Positions 29,559-40,235 of a stretch of 64,000 nucleotides of DNA are shown one piece after another. The number at the start of each line of letters is the position of its first letter. Positions within the stretch are counted from its first letter, which is position 1. The stretch is from Coenobita brevimanus. Its lineage: Eukaryota > Arthropoda > Malacostraca > Decapoda > Coenobitidae. Location: assembly GCA_032717465.1 (NCBI GenBank), contig CM064657.1, positions 25,940,966 to 26,004,965 on the forward strand, written 5' to 3'. The notes under the pieces are model-generated. The model did not search any database. It was not told the origin of the DNA and worked only from the letters and a program-made list of their open reading frames with translations. Both the position numbers and the translations under genes were made by a program.

Positions 29559-29837
29559 TTTTATTTACTTCTACGTGCAGCCCTGAGCTTTTCCTGAATT
29601 AACCTGGTTGCCCAGTTTTTCCCAATTGGCAAGAACAATTGGGCAATAGTCCATAGAATGAGGACACTGCCCATGGATAACACACCATCATTGTACCTTT
29701 GGCTTTTTAGCCTTGGCCTGGTTAAGATAAGTGGTTGCCATATTAGGTTCATGCCATGCAGAAGGAAAATTCACCTGAGTTTGCATGCCAATACTGTTAG
29801 TATTCGTGCCCCATGGATTAGCATTAAGATCCTGGGT

Positions 29838-30305
29838 TTACATGCCAATACTGTTAGTATTCATGCCACATGGATTAGCATAAGGAACATTAGCAAATAA
29901 ATGATCTTGTCCTTGCTGCCCAAAGGTTAATGGTGAACTGAACACGCCTGAGGTGTATATAGGTATGTGAGTGGTTGCATTATTATAAGAGAATATTGGA
30001 CCTTGAGTATCCTGAGTGACCACGGGTACTGTTGTAGCCTGTTCAACATCCCCAGTCTCTTCATTAGGAGTACCCTTATTAGCAAGACTAGTGGCCATTT
30101 TGGACCTAACCGAACCTTCAGGAACTGTAGAATAAGAACAACTAGAACGCAAATGTAAAGTGTTCAAGTCCCCCCTATCCAGTTCCTTAGAAGTGTCCTG
30201 ACTATCTTCAGCCCCAATATGTCCTTCACTATGTAAAGTTTGGATGCCCTTGTGCAGAGTTTCAATCCACTCACACAATTCTGAGTCTGATTCACCATCC
30301 GTCAT
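29838..30305 (-). pseudogene. L2 gag fragment (N-terminal)
   Basis: The ATG at 30305 opens MTDGESDSELCEWIETLHKG, an acidic and polar frame of 155 residues with no recognisable domain. Its place between the 5' LTR leader and pol makes it the gag start. It ends at a stop near a 55-base tandem duplication (29783-29875, CATGCCAATACTGTTAGTAT twice). The sequence on to 29560 has no long frame. Capsid core, nucleocapsid, protease and RT are not found. Confidence 0.45.
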
Positions 30306-31067
30306 GATTGGTTTGTCTGAATCTCCCCTTAATTTTCGTCCCGACTTCTTTACTGTATCCGTCTAACCTTGTCAGAATTTATTCCCTTCCCAGTCACAGG
30401 AAAAACTGACACAAATAGATTAGTTATGGCTTTTAGCAATAGAGAATGAGACACAGACAAGACATACAGAAAATGTATCTATTTAGGGGAAACTGAAACT
30501 TTTTTTTTTTTTTTTTCAAACATATTAGCTAACTAACATGTGCTGCTTAAAAAGTGTGTCTGAAGGTTCACTGTGCATATACTCTACCTATGTGTCATAT
30601 GATGCTGAAGTTCCTGGATGATTCATACTGCAAGTCCACACACTCTGCCAGGCTTCTTCTCCAACCACATGACGATCCTCTCCCAACGCTGGTCCTCAGG
30701 TGACTGCGGGACGCCGCACCACGCTACAAAGCCCACACTAGACACTCGCCTTGCCTCACTCCAGCCTCAGTGCCCAGAGTTGCCAGATGTGTCTAGACGA
30801 TACCACCCTTCACCGCACTGACCTTGGTGAGCCGATATCTCACACATGAGAGCGAGATAATTGCCAGTTCACGCTTGAAGGTAGAGATATCTCGCTCAGG
30901 CAGAGATAGAGAGAGAACGAGATTAATTACTCTGATATATCTGCTCCACTTACTCGCTCCACAATTAGTCCCTTTGCAACAGGAGAGTAAGATTTTCTGT
31001 TTCACCTGCAGCATCACGAGCGGTTGCAAGGGTTTTCACTGCACAAATCCCTTTACCACCTTCTTGT
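30306..31067 (-). other. L2 leader between primer site and gag
   Basis: No ORF with a domain is seen. A 17-base T run lies near 30501-30517. The leader is about 760 bases, long for a Gypsy-type element, and may hold unrecognised insertions. Confidence 0.4.
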
Positions 31068-31085
31068 ATCCCACCGCTGCCACCA
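31068..31085 (-). promoter_or_regulatory. L2 tRNA primer binding site
   Basis: On the minus strand TGGTGGCAGCGGTGGGAT begins seven bases after the LTR end. TGG matches the CCA end of a tRNA, so minus-strand DNA synthesis would start here. The tRNA species was not assigned. Confidence 0.65.
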
Positions 31086-31091
31086 AAATTA

Positions 31092-31897
31092 TGTGTCGGC
31101 TTGTAGTAATTCCTCAACTAGTCACTAATATATCAGCTTATTGGAACCCCAAAGCTGATCACCAATTTATACATCAGCTTAGACGTGACTGCACTGTTCC
31201 AAGCAAGGTTATCAAGATATAATGTTCCGCCTGGTCGAAGTCACTGCCGGCTGACACTCTCCACCAAATGTCTTCACACACTGGAGATGGTGGGAATCAG
31301 TGTAGATCGTAATCCTGTTGAGGGAATTGTAGAGGTAGAGTGTGCAGGTGAACTGAAAACTGAGCAGATTTCTCTCTCTTTATTGGCCACAGAAAGATAC
31401 AACTGTGACACAGGGAGAACCCAGAGTATATACGTCCCTCTCATTTGAATGATAAGTGCGTTCTGCCCTAGCTGGCCAGCTTCCCCTCTGGGAGTGGCGC
31501 TGAGGTCAACATAAATACAGAGGTGCCAAACCCCACAGACAACTGGGATTTATACATGAATAGAAGCATCACAACTTTATCATGCACATTATACACCTCA
31601 ATAAAGTAGTACTGATTACATTAAAGTATACCAACAGGGTAAATATTTCCCCCAAGACTTTAAATATGTATACAATACATATTTCTCTATCACCTTCACT
31701 TTACTCTCGTTGTTTATGATAGAAAATGCTGGGGTCTGCAAATCAAGTGCTCGTCTCATTCTCACACCACACTATACTAAAGTGGTATTTGTATTCTTAT
31801 CTCAACGCTACAACACATTTTCTCTAAATATGAATAATATGTGTACAGTAGCGAGAGACATGCTCCAATGTGGAAAAAAATGTCAGACACTAGAACA
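31092..31897 (-). repeat. L2 5' LTR
   Basis: 806 bases starting TGTTCTAGTG and ending GCCGACACA on the minus strand. It carries the element promoter and poly(A) signals by analogy. It is nearly identical to the split 3' LTR. Confidence 0.85.
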
Positions 31898-32175
31898 TGG
31901 TAACCATATAACCAAACCATACGGGCTCCCTATGTGTCAGCAAGTGGGTTGGTGGAGGGTTAGTGCCCCTCCCCGTAAAACAAATAACTCAAAGTCAAAT
32001 GGCCACCCCTTATGGGATTATGGCGTCTGGCAATAAATAGATTGATAGACTAATGTTATACTGCACATTTCCGGTGTGTATACTATGGTGTGCTCTGGTA
32101 TACAGGTGTACAGTGTGGTGTGCTTTGGTGTATAGGAGTACAGTGTGATGTGCTCTGGTGTACAGGTGTGTGTGA
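31898..32175. repeat. Foldback repeat F1, right arm
   Basis: This is the inverted counterpart of 22385-22757. It runs from TGGTAACCATATAACC through GGGATTATGGCGTCTGGCAA to 3.5 inverted units of the 30-bp repeat near 32070-32170. The sequence from 32176 to about 32334 shows nothing recognisable except a G run and a short (CA)n. Confidence 0.65.
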
Positions 32176-32334
32176 GGTGATAATTGGGCTGAAAACAAAA
32201 ATTTTGAAATATGATAACGTCCACTTGAGAGGTGATGTACTGGGTCATTTAGAGATATCTGCATTGGAAGTGGGTACCTAGCATGGGGGGGGGGGAACAC
32301 ACACACACCCAAAAACAGAATTGACATTATACAC

Positions 32335-35300
32335 ACAGTCAGCCGGTCAGTATGAAAGTGATAAATTGCCCATTTGGATCAATTTGGTACATTATATATT
32401 GATCACACCACTGAAGTGTAATACTTTCATAATAAGCACATAACTGACAATTTAATTATTTTAAGAATATCACAGATGGTCATTGGTACAGAAATACTGG
32501 TAAATGAATATAAAATCAGTAAGATATTGTGCAAAACTGACAAGTAAAAAGACACATGAAAGTTTACTGTGATTGAAGATAATTTCTTTTAATATGTTTT
32601 AGAGAAATCGACCAAGTTTGAAGGTCATAAAACAAGCACAAAACTATAATGTTATGTTACAGCACGGCAAGCAGTAGTAAACCCCGATACAAGCCAAGAA
32701 CTAGATCTGATGCTATAGAATACGGTGCTGATAAAGACTTTTTTCCATCCAAATATTTCAACCACCAACAAAATTGCCCACAGTGCAGGGTGTAATAGGC
32801 ATGGTCAGGTACCACTTGGAGATGGTGCGCACTGGCAAGGTGACTGTTGACATGGCGATACGGGACGTAGCGAAGCAGATCTACCCTAAGTACTACCATG
32901 ATACTGTGTTCTATGTGTCCTTGAGCACCATCCAGAGGAGGGTAGAGAACCTCAAGAAACAGTTTAGTGAAGGCAGAAAGAAATATGGACAGAAAGGGAA
33001 GGAAGACTCAAAAGCTGTCAGGCAATATAAGGAGTTATTTGATAGAAAGTGTGAGCTCTTTGACATATATGCAGAGGACCCTGTGTGGCAGCAACATCAG
33101 GAGCAGGAGTTGGGGATAAGCATGAGTGATATGTAATATACGTACTATGAAGACAAGAACATGGAGCAGAGGATGTTTTGTCAAAGGTGTGGACCCCATG
33201 TGGTACCAAAGTACAATGAGAGCCCAAAGGCTGAGAAAGGGACAAGATGAATACAAGAGGAAGAGAGACCAACAGTTCCAGTATATGACCCTTGACCAGG
33301 TCACTGATATTCTCGTAGAAGCTGGTGAGATTCCCACCAGCAGCAATGATGTAGAGCAAGAGAACCAAGTCCAAATGCAACAAAAGACCTGTGAGACTGA
33401 CACACACAATAACAAGGGCAAGAAAAGTGAGGTTATAGCTGACCCAAAGCTATGGAAGAGAAAGCTCTTCAAGGATGCTGCTGAGGCAGACACAGATGAT
33501 CCGCTACCGCAAGAAGTTTGGCACATCCGAGTCTCAGAGAGTAAAGTACGCGATGAGTTTTACCAAACTGTGGCTAGTCTCTCAGGAAAGTGACTTTCTG
33601 TTAGAGAATCGAGCAAAGCTGTCATTGAGGTTGGCAATACACTGTCTGGAAGAAGATGGAAAAACCCTCAATAATGTGATGAGATCTTTGCCTTAGATAC
33701 AGTGCCAACCAAGAGGAACAGAAGGACAGTTCTGCAGCAAACTGAGGCCCAGAATTTGTTGTTAGTTGTGGGCAAGCTTGAGGAGGAGGAGAAACAGAAG
33801 AGTAAGATGATTACTCATGCATCAGACAGTACCACAAAGAAAGGTGTAGGCCAGTTCATGGCGCAAGGGCTGCATGTAGGTACGGACAGCCCATTTCCTT
33901 TATCTATTCTACCATTCTATGGAGAGACAACTGAGGACATTGCAATGCAAGTGGATATGGGGTTTGAGATACTGGCACCTGTCAGAGGAGTCAGTGCAGA
34001 GGACGTGTATAAGCTTGTAGACGCCCATATGACAGATAGCACAGAGCACAACAAGGGCTTTTCAAAGCTGCTGGCGGAGATGTACAACCTGGAAACACCA
34101 GCAGGAGTTATTTTGTGGCACTCATACTACACTGGGGTTCAGCAGTACCATGATTAAGGTCATGAGGCTGGTGGAGGCAGATATGAAGATGGAGCAGGTT
34201 CTGAAGGGTTTCTTGGTCGATCTGGAGGTAGACAGCAAAAATACCAGTCTGGCTGGGCATGTACTGGACATGTGCCTTAAGCTGGTGGCTCCTGAATTTT
34301 CACACAAGCCTTGGACCCGCTACAAGGAATTTCTTGTCTTCCTGGAGCAAAGGCGTGCATCATGTCCTACAAAGATAGCAGGTTTGGGTGCCTCTCCAGG
34401 GCAACAGAAGTCTTAATATACAATTATGACCACCTGGCAGAGTTTCTGAGGCAGAATCCTCATATCAACAACCACCTAGCCTGCCAGGTCAGAGAAGTAT
34501 TGGAACTCCCCTATCTCAAAGTTGTCCTCATGGTGTTTACCTGCTTGGGTGTGCACTTGGATCCCTTCTATGCCAGGACAATAGAAAAAGATGCTGCGAA
34601 TACTCACCTCAGAGAGTTCTACAAAGGACTCCACACAGCCTTGGGTCAGAGCATCAGTGATGACTTCACAAGATTTACAAACCTGAATACCCTGGGGTGT
34701 CTGACGATCTCTTCGCTGGTGTGAAGAAGAACTACAAGGACAAAGTCCTGAACTCCATATCTGACTTAGCTGAGGAGCACTTAGGGGAGGTGAAAAAGCT
34801 GACCAACCTAATGCTGCCCCACTGCTGATTGTTCTAGCCAGGCAGAGGAGGGACTATGGTATAGATGAGGAGGCTTTCCCAGTGGCCTATCCCGTGAGCG
34901 ACCAGGCATGTAACATCGATGAAACCCCTGTGCACAACATTGGCATGGAGAGACAATGTGGCAAAGTGGACGACAGACTGAGAAAGTTAGGCACACTGAA
35001 TGCAGTCAGCAGTTCAATTATCCTGCAGATGAGCCAGGAACTAAGGAATAGACAGATTCCTTCCTTTAGATGTTTCAAGGCTCAAGCTAAAATGGAGGTC
35101 GAACTCAACTGGAGTAAATACACAAAGGAGAAATTTGAGAAGGGGGCAGAACAAAAGCAGGAAAAGACTCAGAGAAATGAGAGGAAATGACTGGATATGC
35201 TAGAAAAACTAAAATCTAATGGTGGCCCCTTTACTGACAGTGGGGAAGTTGAGCAATTCCTTGTGGATCCAACTCTGAGCGACAGGGACAAGTAGCAGAG

Positions 35301-35956
35301 GATGAACCTGGATTTTCAGTTCGCCAGAGAGCATACCAAACTTCTCCCTAAAGTTGATCCTATCTTCTAAGTCCAGGTGTCACTGCCCAGTAGGAAGAGA
35401 AGGATGAAGATAGCACAGGAGTTTGGAGAAGCCCTGATGTCATACCTGGGCAGGAGCAGCAACCAAACCACACTAGAATGAGAAATTCCAGCAAAGCCTT
35501 GACAAACTGGCATCTTCATAAGATAGTTCTTTCTCTGCCACTTAACTGAGTGTTTTAAGTTTGAAATAAAAATGTTAAGTATTTTAAAACAGTCTTTAAT
35601 GACTTTTACTACAATTCTTGAATTAAGCATCCTGTTTTGTGTTTGAAAATACACATACTGTGATCCAATAACCATTTTTTAATTGATGTAAATGCTAAAG
35701 CAATTATTTTTTGGATCAACATGTGCTACAAATCAATTTTGAGAAAAGTATTTCAAGCCTTGTACTAGTAGAAAATACAACAAGTCAGGGAATACAAACA
35801 ACAGAATGGACAGAAAAGCCAATTTTTTTGTTAATTTTGAATTTCAAGGGGTGTTTTTTTTTTTTAAGAGATATGATGTTAGTTTTGGTATCGAAATTTA
35901 TGTATTAATAGTGTTAATCATTTCCCAAATGGACATCCTCAAATTCAGAACTTGAT
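32335..35956 (+). mobile_element. Unclassified transposon-like element U
   Basis: The bounds are tentative. CCCATTTGGA with flanking AT-rich sequence near 32369 and the inverted TCCATTTGGG near 35921 may be diverged terminal repeats. The interior is filled by one long decayed gene. Right of it an RTE copy is joined directly. Confidence 0.35.
32664..35481 (+). pseudogene. Decayed gene of element U (family not identified)
   Basis: A protein of roughly 900 residues can be followed through at least six frame changes. The start codon position reads ACG (32664) before ASSSKPRYKPRTRSDAIEYG. Later segments are IRDVAKQIYPKYYHDTVFYV, TVLQQTEAQNLLLVVGKL, DSTTKKGVGQF, LVDAHMTDSTEHNKGFSKLL, YDHLAEFLRQNPHINNHL, NIGMERQCGKVDDRLRKLG and REHTKLLPKVDPIF. 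DSTTKKG and MTDSTEHNKG look like the first two acidic positions of an RNase H-fold transposase, but this is inference. I recall similar long uncharacterised repeated proteins in aquatic invertebrates without being able to name the family. The number of breaks shows it is old. Confidence 0.55.
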
Positions 35957-36335
35957 GAGTTATTGAAGAGGAGCCTGTGGAGTCACATGGAGAGACAGGC
36001 TGACGAATGAGAATATAAAGGAGCGTTGTGGTGTTGCTGTGGATGTGATAGGAAGTGTTATGAGGAACACACTGAGGTGGTTTGGCCATGTGGAGAGGAT
36101 GGAGGGTGAAAGACTGACGAGGAGAGTGTATGTGAGTGAGGTGGAGGGGGGAAGAGGGAGGGGGAGGCCGAGGATGAGATGGAGGGATGGGGTGGAGAGG
36201 TATATGAGAGAGGGGGGTGTGAGTTGGGAGCAGGGCAGTGAAATGGCGGGGGACAAGGCGACTTGGAGGCGATTTGTTTGTGGCCACCCCAAACGGGATT
36301 GAGGCGTCTGGCAATAGATAGATAGATAGATTTTT
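35957..36335 (+). mobile_element. RTE-type LINE copy A4 (3' fragment)
   Basis: It starts GAAGAGGAGCCTGTGGAGTC and encodes RNTLRWFGHVERMEGERL and [20 protein letters not shown]. It ends GGGATTGAGGCGTCTGGCAA with a (TAGA)n tail. It is inserted at the right edge of U. No target duplication was seen. Confidence 0.85.
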
Positions 36336-36584
36336 ATCACCCCCCTCTGATTACATAACTGTACTAGGGCACTGAACAGCACTGTACAAAGTTATGATGA
36401 CAATGATATACACTGTACAGTATGTACTTAACACTCTTAACTTTAAACTTAACACTACACTGAACACTAGACTGTACTGAACACCAGTCCTTGTCAGACT
36501 TTGCAAAAATAATTTCTGCTGGCTCTGGTATCACTACTGCCAGTGAGGAAGGTGTGCTGCTGCCTGATGCCAAACTCGGTAGGC
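36336..36584 (-). other. Probable 3' untranslated part of T2
   Basis: No reading frame of note. It is AT-rich with ACTGTAC repeats, and lies downstream of the T2 transposase frame on the minus strand. Confidence 0.35.
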
Positions 36585-38161
36585 TCACTGATGAGGTTGA
36601 CGCCACAGACACAATGGAGGTTTCAGGCACTGTTTGTTGCTTTTTCCCCACAGGTAAAGGCACTGCTTTGAAAGAGTCTGAAATTTTCTGCCAAACCTGA
36701 CTGGCCTGGTTTTGTCCAGTCTGATCTTTCTACGCATCTCATAGTTCTGGCCGAGAGATCCTCCAATTTTGTCAGCCAGGGCCAGCAGTGTGTCTGCAGC
36801 GTCAATGCCAGCAGACAGAGATGGGCCAGATGTAGTCTCCTCTTCCTCCTCCACAGGTGGTTCTGGCAAGGTCAGCTCCTGCACAATCTCCTCCTACATC
36901 TGGTGGCGATACACAGGCAGATCAACAACCTCATCCAGCCAGTCCTCCACCTCCTCTTGAGGGATTGAGCCTTGGTCAGCTGCAGCCAACAGCTCTGCTG
37001 CCCTCAGTGGCTCGAGTCCCTCAAAGTCTGGCTTTTGGACTGGAGTTTTGGGGGTGCGAAGGGGCCTGCACCATGCATTACGAAGTGTGGTGACTGGCAC
37101 TTGTTTCCAAGCCTCTGCCCAGTTCAGTATGGCATCCTTGATGGTGTACTTTTTGAAGTTCTCCAGTATTTTCCTCTCCCTGGTGTCAATATATCCTTCC
37201 TCCTCCATTCCATCCTCCGTCACCACTAAACACTGCTGGAGGTACAAGTTCCGGTAACGTCTCTTGGCACTGTCTATCACCTCTTGATCCATGGGCTGAA
37301 CTAGGGGAGTGGTGTTGGGTGGCAGAAGCATGGCCTTGATCTTGCCATCCTTGCTGCAGAGTTTATTTGTGGAAGGATGAGCTGGGGTGTTGTAGTGGAG
37401 GAGGATAGCCTTCACATCCTCCTTCTGTACCCCACACCAGAGCTGGCGCTGCCGAACAGATGGGTCGAACATATTGTGAAACCAGTCGTACACAATCTCT
37501 TGGGTGAACCAGGCGGAAGGGTTGTTATAATATTCAGCAGGAAAATGTCCATTATATCCTTCAGTGCTCTAGGCTTCCTACTTTTTCCGACCATGACTGG
37601 CTTCAGGCGATGCAACCCATCAGCACTGGCGCAGGCCAACATGGAGATGTGCTCCTTTGTGCTCTTCCTTCCCGGAATCTTGCTCATCTCCTTAGAGGCC
37701 TGAGTGTTAGTGGGTAAAGATTTCCAAAACAGACCAGCTTCATCAGCATTATATATTTAGAAATCGTGCAAGCCCTGCTTCTCTTTCACCTCACAAAACT
37801 GATCTATAAATGGGTCCACAGCATTGGTAATGGTGCTGAGCAGCTCCCCCATGATGGCTTTGTTCATGATCCCATGACGGCGCCTAAACCTCAACAGCCA
37901 GCCATCACTGCACTTGAAGTCATCATAGCCTAGATGACTCGCAAGCCTCTGTGCTGCATGCTGAATACTGACTCCTCGCACAGGAACACCCTGAGCTCTC
38001 TCCTGAGCATACCACTTACAGACAGCTTCGTCAAGATTCCCGTTAGGAAGTCGTCGCTTACGGTACACTTTGGTTGTCTTGCTGTTTTCCATTCGCTTTA
38101 TGGCCTCCTTGACCTTATCTTTTGCCTTGATGTCATGAATCATCCTTTTTTTTTTAGGCAA
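36585..38161 (-). pseudogene. T2 Tigger-type transposase, broken
   Basis: The N-terminus (38161) has a basic start, then DEAVCKWYAQERAQGVPVRG and HAAQRLASHLGYDDF, the CENP-B-type DNA-binding region. A TAA at 37757-37759 is in frame, followed in phase by IYNADEAGLFWKSLPTNTQ (first catalytic Asp). A frameshift near 37500-37560 leads to AILLHYNTPAHP, where the second catalytic Asp of the usual LLxDNAPAHP is Tyr (codon 37392-37394). LLPPNTTPLVQPMDQEVIDS keeps the third Asp. A TAG at 36894 lies in phase before an acidic C-terminus. The enzyme would cut at the terminal repeats; this copy cannot. Confidence 0.8.
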
Positions 38162-38460
38162 TACTTCTCCATCAACTGACCCCTTGTTGTCCCCTTCTCA
38201 AAATCTTGAATTATAGCGTATTTCCCCTTTTGCCTAAGGTACACGAGGTAGCAGACTTAGAAGCCATTCTTGATCGTAGGTAGGTAGGTAGGTACCACAT
38301 GGGGCAAGAGGTAACGTGATAGTTAGAGGTATGGCAGGAGAGAAAAGCACATGGCAAGCACTAGGCATAAACTGAGAGAGAGGTTGCAAGGGAAGGGGTA
38401 AGACGTGCCACGCGCGGGCTAGCCTACGTGACTCATCAACATGCCGCTCCCTAAACAACA

Positions 38461-38650
38461 GGTCACGTGAAAGCCACCAGGTTCGCGAACTTCCACCACA
38501 TTTAGCAACCTCTGATCGCACAATTTGGGGGAAGTTCGGTCCTGATTTGGCCATCACGTGAAAGCCAGCAGTTTGCAAACTTTCGCTGCATTTAGCGACC
38601 TTTGATCGCAAAATCCGGGGGAAGTTCAACCCTGATTTGGCTGTTCGCTA
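38461..38650. repeat. Subterminal tandem repeat of T2, two 92-bp units
   Basis: The units share TCACGTGAAAGCCA, CATTTAGC, CTTTGATCGCA (first unit CTCTGATCGCA) and GGGGGAAGTTC followed by CCTGATTTGGC. They lie just inside the right terminal repeat, where transposase binding sites are expected. Confidence 0.7.
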
Positions 38651-38699
38651 AATCCGAAATTCAGAATATCGGGGTTCGTTATATCAAGCGTTTACTGTA

Positions 38700-39268
38700 T
38701 ATCAGAAAAAGTCCAGTAAAGCGAGAAGCAGTTTCGACTGCCTGACCACTTCTGCAATGTTCACCACAAGGTAAAGACATGTTTGATTATCGAAATGAAT
38801 GTATAATACAGTACCGTACCGCAATGGGAGAGAAAATAGTTTAAAAACTATTGGCTTGATCCACACTAATGTCTGATGTATAGGAAAAAGGCCGGGCTAG
38901 CAGTGTGATGTCCGGATGTCAGTTTTATCTGAATTTCGCCTTTTTAGGAATGGCTTGGGCCCAATTAGTCTGTTATAGAAAGGTTTTATTGTAATTAGAA
39001 CTAATGACATTGTTACGACCACAACAGACGAGTCTCTGGTCAAAAATTTTTAAAAGCAGGATATATATATATAGGTAAAAAATATGCAGAAAATTACTAT
39101 GCCAACCATTAAAAAAAAAAAAAAAAATGTGCAAATACATGATAAAGTAATAAAGTAGCTGAAAAATCAAGTGACTCTGAAACAGCCTCTAATTGGTCGT
39201 GACATCGCTACTCACTGAGCAGTTTAGCTGTTGCCTGCATACTCTGTGCTTATTCCTAACTTCCGAGA
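38700..39268. other. Unassigned AT-rich sequence
   Basis: It has short A and T runs only. No frame with a domain and no terminal repeats were seen. It may be unique host DNA. Confidence 0.35.
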
Positions 39269-39442
39269 ATGTCCAGTGACAAGAGGAATGATCGCTGGTG
39301 TTTCGTCCCAATGTGTAAGAGCACAGACAAACGCACACCTGGAAATTATTTCTCTGTGTACCAGCAAATCAGAATAAATGAAAGCAGAGGTGGCTGGTTA
39401 CTTGTGAGAAGTTGCCAGTGCTTAAATGCGGTCATTTATTAA
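39269..39442 (+). CDS. Short THAP-like zinc finger start
   Basis: The ATG at 39269 opens 57 codons beginning MSSDKRNDRWCFVPMCKSTD and continuing KRTPGNYFSVYQQIRI. The pattern C-x4-C, a T-P turn and a Phe-Ser-Val segment resembles the N-terminus of THAP domains, which bind DNA and occur in P-element and Kolobok-type transposases and in host regulators. The second Cys/His pair and the end of the domain are absent, because the frame stops inside a long palindrome. It may be a first exon, a transposase remnant or a chance match. No promoter or splice donor could be chosen with confidence. Confidence 0.35.
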   Translation: MSSDKRNDRWCFVPMCKSTDKRTPGNYFSVYQQIRINESRGGWLLVRSCQCLNAVIY

Positions 39443-39910
39443 ATTGGCACTTTTAGTAGGAAAATATAATTTTCTTCACCATTTATGTTCATGCAAACCT
39501 ACCAGTAATTACCTGAAATCCAGTAAACAAATTATGCTCTATTTAACTATTAACAGAAAATTGGAATTCAGAACAAAAACGTCTTAAAGTTAGTGGGAAG
39601 TTCTTCATAAAATCACCAACTCACCTTCACAGACTTCTACTTTGCACAATATTGATTTACAGTGCAAATAAATGTATTTGAATGTTAAATCAATATGTAT
39701 ACAAAGTAGAAGTCTGCCAAGGTGAGTTGTTGAGCTAAAGGAAAAACACTTCCACTAACTTTAGTGTATTTTTGCTCTGAATCCTGATATTTTATGAACA
39801 GTTAAACACAAAAATCTGATTGGATTTCAGATAATTACATGTGTATAAACATATATGGTGCTAAAAACTATAATATTTACTAATCAAAAGTGCTAATTTG
39901 GTAAATGACC
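39431..39910. repeat. Long imperfect palindrome, arms about 220 bp
   Basis: The left arm (from GGTCATTTATTAAATTGGCA) and right arm (to TGCTAATTTGGTAAATGACC) pair through CTGAAATCC, AAAGTTAGTGG and CAGACTTCTACTTTG. They meet at a centre of about 25 bases near 39660-39685. No coding frame is seen. It resembles a foldback or palindromic MITE. Confidence 0.75.
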
Positions 39911-40235
39911 ACCAACAGGGCATTTCATTGCACCCTTCCAAAGGTACTTCTATATCCTTCAAGTTCAGAATACTCACTGAAACTGTTCTTTCAGAAAACT
40001 AATAATGAAAAGAAAAGGTCAAATATTAAACAGTCATGAGCATAATACCAACATAAACTCATACAACTAATACTGTATGGCATACATTAAACACTTTCCA
40101 AATGAGATACGAGCATAGTTCAGGAATGGTGTAAACAATGTAGTTGTTAGCTACCTTGAGTTGATTTCATTCCAATTTACTTACCTAACAGGTACTGCCC
40201 ACTTCCACCATGAAAAGCATTCCTTCACAACATAC
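39911..40235. other. Unassigned AT-rich sequence, possible intron
   Basis: No repeat or ORF is recognised. It lies downstream (minus strand) of a splice-site-bounded segment. Confidence 0.3.

Larger units (their letters stand above)
22758..31897 (-). mobile_element. LTR retroelement L2 with envelope gene (errantivirus-like), internally deleted
   Basis: LTRs at 31092-31897 (5') and 22758-25328 (3', split by T3) begin TGTT and end GACACA on the minus strand. The exact 4-bp duplication TGGT flanks the element (22754-22757 and 31898-31901). Order on the minus strand: LTR, primer site, gag fragment, integrase, env, LTR. Protease, RT and RNase H are missing. Confidence 0.85.
21980..38697 (-). mobile_element. 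Tigger/pogo element T2, split by nested insertions
   Basis: The left end is CAATGAACCCTTGATATAAC, preceded by TA. The right end, inverted, is CAGTAAACGCTTGATATAAC, followed by TA. The first 24 bases match at 21 positions. Both ends carry TTCGCTA and TCCGAAA blocks inside. The transposase (36.6-38.2 kb) reads leftward. The 14 kb between about 22.4 and 36.3 kb is foreign (F1, L2, U, A4). That the two ends belong to one element is an inference. Confidence 0.5.
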
